A stretch of DNA of 64,000 bases from CAWUEZ02 sp963921355. Its GTDB lineage: Bacteria; Pseudomonadota; Alphaproteobacteria; Thalassobaculales; Thalassobaculaceae. Of this stretch, positions 60,160 through 64,000 are shown piece after piece (position 1 is the first letter of the stretch; each line of letters opens with the position of its first letter). The notes under the pieces were generated by a model, which saw only the letters and a list, made by a program, of their open reading frames with translations, was not told where the DNA came from and searched no databases. Position numbers and translations under genes: made by a program. Location: assembly GCA_963921355.3 (NCBI GenBank), contig OZ001190.1, positions 3,906,001-3,970,000 on the forward strand. Direction: 5' to 3'.

Positions 60160-60980
60160 CTCGCTTCCTCCAGGATGTGTTTCGGAACCTGTGTGCGTGG
60201 GTCGTCGGGTGGTGGGCCGAACTGCGTTGACCATGAGCCGTCTTCATTCCAGCCACGCATTCGTGCTCGCCAGCGTGTCGTGTCGCTGTCGGCGTGCGTG
60301 CCAAGCTCGGTCGGGTCGCGCTTCGGCGGTCTGCGGAGAATTCGGGTGACGTAGGCGTTGGGTTCAGCGGCGCCGTTCGTCTGCGCCTCGACCAGCGCGG
60401 CACGGATGGCGCGGTCAGTGAAGCCGTCCTTGCGCCACTTGCCGATTAGCCCCCTCGCCTGCTTCTCGGTCGAGCCACCAGCGGTGAGGATTTCCAAGCC
60501 ACCATCGAAAAGCCAATCTTGGTCGGACGGCGTCCCGTCTTTAGACGGAATACTGGTTGCTGGTTGATAGTTGTTAGTTAGCTTTTCGCCAGAAGAACCG
60601 GGCGGTTTATCGGGCTGTTGATTTTGTTCGCCTTTTCCGGCTGGCCGCCCACCCTTTGAACCGTTTTCTTGTGCGCTTTGGATTCGATTTGCTGCACGTT
60701 TGACTTCGTTTTGCGCGCGCTTTTGCGACAGTTTGCCGTCATCTGACAGGGTGAGCTTACCCACATCCAGCAACGTACCGACGACTTTTCGCAAGTCGGC
60801 AGGGCGCATCCGAAGTAACCCCGCCAATCGCCTGTCGTCGTATTTGATGGCCTGCCCCTCTGACATGATGAGGGTGCAGACCATCCAGAACACGCCCTGT
60901 TCTACAGCGGTGAGCACGCCGCCCACACCAGACACGTACTCGTCCGGATAAAAGTCTAATCGGCGAACCTTCCCGCCCAT
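60156..60980 (-). CDS. DUF1376-like phage replication protein
   Basis: 274 residues. Residues 1-90 fold as the DUF1376/YdaU winged helix: RRLDFYPDEYVSGVGGVLTAVEQGVFWMV ... LAGLLRMRPADLRKVVGTLL. A Lys/Gln-rich linker leads to a C-terminal domain (ARGLIGKWRKDGFTDRAIRAALVEAQ). Such proteins start theta-type replication of many temperate phages; the origin may lie within or near the gene. The linker is AT-richer than the rest. Confidence 0.7.
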   Translation of the reverse strand: MGGKVRRLDFYPDEYVSGVGGVLTAVEQGVFWMVCTLIMSEGQAIKYDDRRLAGLLRMRPADLRKVVGTLLDVGKLTLSDDGKLSQKRAQNEVKRAANRIQSAQENGSKGGRPAGKGEQNQQPDKPPGSSGEKLTNNYQPATSIPSKDGTPSDQDWLFDGGLEILTAGGSTEKQARGLIGKWRKDGFTDRAIRAALVEAQTNGAAEPNAYVTRILRRPPKRDPTELGTHADSDTTRWRARMRGWNEDGSWSTQFGPPPDDPRTQVPKHILEEAR

Positions 60981-60982
60981 CG

Positions 60983-61201
60983 CTAATCGCGCCCGGTCTC
61001 GCGCGCCGCCTGTTGAATGGCAGCAACGATTGCGGGCGCGTACTCCAACGGGAACGCGATTATGTGGTCTTCCTCCTCGTCCCAGTGCTTTTGCTGCCGG
61101 ATTGTGATTCCGCCCCCGGTGTTCGGGTAAACGGCAATCCCCTGTGTGCTTGGAACCACAACGCTCTCGTTGTCCTTGTTCCAGCGGAAGTCATCGCTCA
61201 T
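60983..61201 (-). CDS. Small phage protein, unknown
   Basis: 72 residues from ATG 61201 (aagggg upstream). A beta-rich front (ESVVVPSTQGIAVYPNTGGGITIRQQ) and a helical end (YAPAIVAAIQQAARETG), a common layout of small phage host-takeover proteins. No function known. Confidence 0.5.
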   Translation of the reverse strand: MSDDFRWNKDNESVVVPSTQGIAVYPNTGGGITIRQQKHWDEEEDHIIAFPLEYAPAIVAAIQQAARETGRD

Positions 61202-61245
61202 GGATTCAGTTCCCCTTGGTTGAAAGTAACGGTTGAATGTCACCC

Positions 61246-61602
61246 TCAGACCTCCCGAAAGTCGATGTCTGGATAATTGGCCAGCAGGATGGCGATCTTC
61301 ATCCGATACAGCCGTCCTACGGGGTTCTTCGGGTCTCCGGTCGCCCTGCCCTTCTTCTCCTCGACAACCAGCTTGGGGTTGCCCTTCTCGCGGTATGTGA
61401 AGTCAGCGAGGTAGTAGAACCTGAGCTTGGCCGGTTCGGTCGGTGTCGATGCGTACAGCCAGAACCGCTGCTGGCGCTTCAGTTCGGATATCTCGCCCGC
61501 CGCCTCGCGCAACCGTAGTTCACGCCAGCGCCTCGCTTCCGCTTCGCTCTCAAAGCGGCAACCATCCATATGAACGATGCGGTTGCCGTACTTAAGCCCC
61601 AT
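61246..61602 (-). CDS. DUF1064-type phage nuclease-like protein
   Basis: 118 residues. GCRFESEAEARRWRELRL at the front, YLADFTYREKGNPKLVVEEKKGRAT in the middle (Asp ... Glu-x-Lys, an endonuclease-like triad) and YRMKIAILLANYPDIDFREV at the end are the DUF1064 signature. The family is thought to be a VRR/RusA-like nuclease in phage recombination or replication. ATG 61602 overlaps the ParB-like gene by 11 bases. Confidence 0.8.
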   Translation of the reverse strand: MGLKYGNRIVHMDGCRFESEAEARRWRELRLREAAGEISELKRQQRFWLYASTPTEPAKLRFYYLADFTYREKGNPKLVVEEKKGRATGDPKNPVGRLYRMKIAILLANYPDIDFREV

Positions 61603-62251
61603 AGCGACCATCCATCACGGGCTTGTCGACTTCTGCGAGGAACCACTCGCGATCCTCTCGGGGTGCGCGGTTCCAAGCGTTCATCAGTGCTGTGCGGTAG
61701 GTGTTCGATACCTCCACCGGGTTCTTCTCGTCCGGTGGGGTTGCGGCTGGCTTCGGGTTCAGGACGCGCCGCACGGTGCGGGAGCTCAGGCCCGTCTCTT
61801 CGGCTACCTTGGTGGCCACTCCTTTTTGATGTTGTGGCCCGGCCACTCGACCATCGGATAGACTGGTTGGACACTCTGTCCGGGCAGTCTCCGCATCGTC
61901 ATCCCTGGCCTGGACCAACTCGGCATATCGCCGGATTTGTTCGTCGCGCTGGTTTTTGGTCAGGTCGAGCCGATGAAGGTTCTCGCTGATCTCCCACATT
62001 TCCCGCTCTAGCTCGTCCATCTCGACGAACACAGCGGGTATCTCATCGATATCCAGACGACGGCACGCCTCTAGCCGGTGAGCACCCGCTACCAAGACAA
62101 CGGTCTCAGCGTCGGGCGACCACACGCTAATCGGCTGCTGAAGACCGATGGCCTTGATGCTCTCTGCCAAGCGACCAACGGTCTCAGCTTTCACCGGGCG
62201 ACGGCCCTGCGGGACCGTCACCGCGTCGGTGTAGACGGTCCCCACGTCCAT
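61592..62251 (-). CDS. ParB/RepB/Spo0J-family protein
   Basis: 219 residues. ParB nuclease/CTP-binding fold: VGRLAESIKAIGLQQPISVW, GAHRLEACRRLDIDEIPAVF, ISENLHRLDLTKNQRDEQIR. An HTH-like segment (KVAEETGLSSRTVRRVLN) follows, so it may read DNA. ATG 62251 overlaps the upstream stop by one base. No ParA gene is adjacent. Likely a phage DNA-binding or nuclease function. Confidence 0.85.
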   Translation of the reverse strand: MDVGTVYTDAVTVPQGRRPVKAETVGRLAESIKAIGLQQPISVWSPDAETVVLVAGAHRLEACRRLDIDEIPAVFVEMDELEREMWEISENLHRLDLTKNQRDEQIRRYAELVQARDDDAETARTECPTSLSDGRVAGPQHQKGVATKVAEETGLSSRTVRRVLNPKPAATPPDEKNPVEVSNTYRTALMNAWNRAPREDREWFLAEVDKPVMDGRYGA

Positions 62252-63150
62252 CAGACGACCCTCGGGAGTCTGCCGCCCTCGAACTTGAACGCGCCGACCC
62301 TGCGGTTGCGTCGGCGGGCGTTCCAGGCGTCGATGATGAACGCCATCTCTTGAACACGGCTGACCGGATGAAGGGTGCTCGTCAGCCGGTCACGCAACTT
62401 GTACTCAGGCTCGGACTTCGACAGGAAGCCGACACCGGTCGCGACCTTCTCGAAGAACTCATCTGCCAAACGCTGGCTTTTCGTCGAGCACAGATAGTGC
62501 GCCGCGCAGGCAATCGACGGGTTCGGCATCTTGTGATGCGCAAACCACGTTGATGCGCGCGCGCTCCGATGAAGCCGGTCCGTATCGAGGGTCTGGTAGT
62601 AGTCGTACATCGGCGCCGGATCGCGCAAGGCGTTAGCCTTTGGCCCGGTGCTGGCGTGGATGGACCGGTCGTTCTCGTAGGCGTAGACCCAGCGAACGGC
62701 CGCCGCGACGACGTTCGGGTTCTTCACGCCGTTGATGCTGAAGATGTCGGAGGCAGTCCGTTTCTTGCCGATGTCGATGAAGGCGAAGACCTCATCGTCC
62801 GCCCCGAAGGCGACCCACGCTGAGATGGCCGCACCGCTTTCGACGACGGCGGAAAGGCGATGCTGCCCATCGATCAGACGGGTGCCGGAAAACTGGATCG
62901 GCGTGAACGTCTCGCGCCACTGCCCCGCTTCCATCTGTGCGGCATAGTGCTTGACGGTGCCGAACGAGACCGGGCGATTGGCGGTGTTGTACTGAAGCAT
63001 CGCTTCCGCCAGTTCCGGTGTGATGACCGACCGGATCGGCGACGACGGCGGGTTGTTGATCATCCAAGAGAGCTTCTTGACCGGAAGCGTGCTGCTGTCC
63101 TCGCTCCGGTTCAGTGTTGGTGCGGTGGTGGGCTGTTTCTGGAAAAGCAT
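62251..63150 (-). CDS. Second ParB-like phage protein
   Basis: 299 residues. The ParB-like core appears as RLIDGQHRLSAVVESGAAISAWVAFGAD preceded by MEAGQWRETFTPIQFSGT. The rest is a helical domain (VAAAVRWVYAYENDR, ACAAHYLCSTKSQRLADEFF). This longer family is frequent in prophages, with unknown role. First gene of the long minus-strand operon after cro; the 5' leader (63151-63343) has a 10-bp perfect stem at 63210-63219/63239-63248. Confidence 0.75.
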   Translation of the reverse strand: MLFQKQPTTAPTLNRSEDSSTLPVKKLSWMINNPPSSPIRSVITPELAEAMLQYNTANRPVSFGTVKHYAAQMEAGQWRETFTPIQFSGTRLIDGQHRLSAVVESGAAISAWVAFGADDEVFAFIDIGKKRTASDIFSINGVKNPNVVAAAVRWVYAYENDRSIHASTGPKANALRDPAPMYDYYQTLDTDRLHRSARASTWFAHHKMPNPSIACAAHYLCSTKSQRLADEFFEKVATGVGFLSKSEPEYKLRDRLTSTLHPVSRVQEMAFIIDAWNARRRNRRVGAFKFEGGRLPRVV

Positions 63151-63343
63151 TCGCCTTCTCCGCTTCGTTTGAGAGAGTCCCCCACTGCCGAAGCAGCGGG
63201 GGAAGGTGTGACCCTGCGGTCGGGAGGAACACGGCGGGCCGCAGGGTCGGGCACGGGCGACAACCCTCCCGCCGCGTGTTCGCTAACTCTTGAAGTCGGT
63301 TTCGGTGCTCGCCACGTTGTGGGGCGTGGAAAGACAAAACATC
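63151..63343 (-). promoter_or_regulatory. Leader between cro and the replication operon
   Basis: Contains two hairpins: one at 63179-63202 (ccccactgc-cgaa-gcagcgggg, one mismatch) and a perfect 10-bp stem at 63210-63219/63239-63248. The 22-bp element shared with prophage 1 lies at 63307-63328, 16 bases after the cro stop. The hairpins sit where an antiterminator or attenuator would act. Confidence 0.45.
63307..63328. promoter_or_regulatory. 22-bp element downstream of cro (copy in prophage 2)
   Basis: Differs at one base from 32762-32783. Same orientation and distance to cro as in prophage 1, although the two Cro proteins are unrelated in sequence. Confidence 0.45.
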
Positions 63344-63544
63344 TCAGACTGCCTCACTGGACACATTGGACATCGCCTGCAACTCGGCTGGGGTTGCCAG
63401 ATCTTCGGCAAGCGCGGCGGTCTGAACTTTCCAAGGGAGGCCGCGCTGCGGCCACTTTCGAACGGCATGTACCGTCACATCGAACCGCTTGGCGGCAGCC
63501 TCTTCGCCACCAAAGCGGCCGACGATGTCCTGAACAGTAACCAT
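63344..63544 (-). CDS. Cro/YdaS-like repressor
   Basis: 66 residues from ATG 63544. HTH: VQDIVGRFGGEEAAAKRFDVTVHAVRKWPQRGLP, as in YdaS/Cro proteins. It faces the CI-like gene over 84 bases with many GGACA repeats. Starts the lytic operon on this strand. Confidence 0.8.
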   Translation of the reverse strand: MVTVQDIVGRFGGEEAAAKRFDVTVHAVRKWPQRGLPWKVQTAALAEDLATPAELQAMSNVSSEAV

Positions 63545-63628
63545 GATCGGACAATACCGGACATTTTGGACATTTGTCAAGACCTATTGTCCCGTGATGT
63601 CCAACGCCCCTAAATGTATTGTCCCCAT
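63545..63628. promoter_or_regulatory. cI-cro operator region of prophage 2
   Basis: At least six copies of GGACA/TGTCC within 84 bases, e.g. ggacaata (63549), ggacat (63559), ggacatttgtc (63567), attgtcc (63583), gatgtcc (63596) and attgtccc (63618). Some form dyads. The sites are unlike the TTGCGA sites of prophage 1, so the two prophages have different immunity. Confidence 0.55.
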
Positions 63629-64000
63629 ATGGTTTGGACTGACATCGTTCAGCAGGAAATGCGCGCCCAGGATCTGTCGCTCGCGGATGTCGCGGTCGGC
63701 TCCGGGGTCAACTACGACGCGCTAGCGAAGGCCATGCAGCGAGGGACGAAAAACCCACGCGGGAAAATGGTCGAGAATGTACTCAGCTTTTTATCAAAAA
63801 ACGCCGATAAAAATGTAAATGGTAAGGAGTTGCGACCGAACCTAAATCAAGTCGCAATTGCAGAACTAGATGTTCGCGCGGAGGGTGGGGCAGGTCTAGA
63901 ATCTCCAGAACGGGAGAGGACTTTGAATCATTGGACTGTGCCCGCGAACATAATCTCTGCCCACACTTCTGCCGCTCCCGACTCCCTGAAGATCATCACT
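63629..64000 (+). CDS. CI-like repressor, 3' end outside the window
   Basis: 124 codons visible from ATG 63629. N-terminal HTH: LSLADVAVGSGVNYDALAKAMQ. Then QVAIAELDVRAEGGAGLE, where an Ala-Gly bond may be the self-cleavage site, and HWTVPANIISAHTSAAPDSLKII, the start of the S24 domain; the catalytic Ser lies beyond base 64000. The inner part is AT-rich. Predicted to hold prophage 2 silent. Confidence 0.8.
   Translation, partial: MVWTDIVQQEMRAQDLSLADVAVGSGVNYDALAKAMQRGTKNPRGKMVENVLSFLSKNADKNVNGKELRPNLNQVAIAELDVRAEGGAGLESPERERTLNHWTVPANIISAHTSAAPDSLKIIT

Larger units (their letters stand above)
54793..64000. mobile_element. Prophage 2 (left part, incomplete in window)
   Basis: Starts at the tRNA-Thr 3' end with 126 bases containing the direct repeat aatccgtgga (twice, near 54875-54895, possible integrase arm sites), then repeat copy 2. 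Minus-strand genes run from cro (63544) through replication and packaging genes to a truncated portal. The cI-like gene leaves the window on the right. No integrase is visible; it would lie to the right if present. Confidence 0.88.

Overview
The window is high-GC DNA from an alphaproteobacterium, most likely a member of the Rhodospirillales. The basis is the host gene order yacG - RNase E/G - maf - infA - phosphatase - UPF0262 - hisD - hisG - DUF2948 - murA, together with TPR/methyltransferase proteins of the kind common in that order. Host DNA occupies 1-5487 (3' part of katG, a broken glycosyltransferase, a broken TPR-methyltransferase and a TylF-like methyltransferase) and 43512-54792 (tRNA-Phe, a TPR-oxygenase, an intact TPR-methyltransferase, the murA-hisGD-infA-maf-rng cluster and tRNA-Thr).

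Prophage 1 covers about 5.5-43.5 kb. Its left end abuts a 3' fragment of a tRNA-Ser gene; its right end carries xis, int and an intact tRNA-Phe. From left to right it holds: a small putative DNA-binding gene inside a 361-bp repeat; a large C5 DNA methyltransferase; a Fic/VbhA-type toxin-antitoxin pair; holin, endolysin and spanin-like genes; an antirepressor and ribbon-helix-helix regulatory segment; a 10-kb open frame coding for a phage polyvalent protein (ParB-like, RelA/SpoT-like, two zincin-like, a nuclease-like and a JAB domain); a run of virion genes ending in a tail-fibre fragment; a deletion junction to a RuvC-like fragment; cro/cI; a lower-GC three-gene cassette (ParB-like, PD-(D/E)XK-like, DNA methyltransferase) that looks like an anti-phage system; a tightly overlapping early operon; and xis/int. 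Terminase, portal, capsid and tail-tube genes are missing. At least four reading frames are interrupted by single in-frame stop codons explicable by C-to-T transitions, including the integrase just before its catalytic tyrosine, so the element is a defective, partly chimeric prophage.

Prophage 2 starts at the 3' end of tRNA-Thr (54.8 kb) and runs off the window. It begins with the second copy of the 361-bp repeat, which cuts into the 3' end of the portal gene. It then carries, on the minus strand, terminase, a stand-alone DnaA domain IV protein, a DUF1376-like replication protein, a DUF1064 protein, two ParB-like proteins and Cro, with a CI-like repressor diverging on the plus strand. The two prophages have lost complementary parts of what looks like one phage plan, and they carry different repressors and different operator-like repeats. 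They nevertheless share a 22-bp element at the same place just downstream of cro.

Most likely sources of new biology: the ParB/PD-(D/E)XK/methyltransferase cassette at 34.1-37.3 kb; the polyvalent locus with small genes nested in other frames and on the other strand; and the Fic module, whose antitoxin lacks the usual inhibitory glutamate and whose toxin lacks the usual acidic residue of the Fic core.
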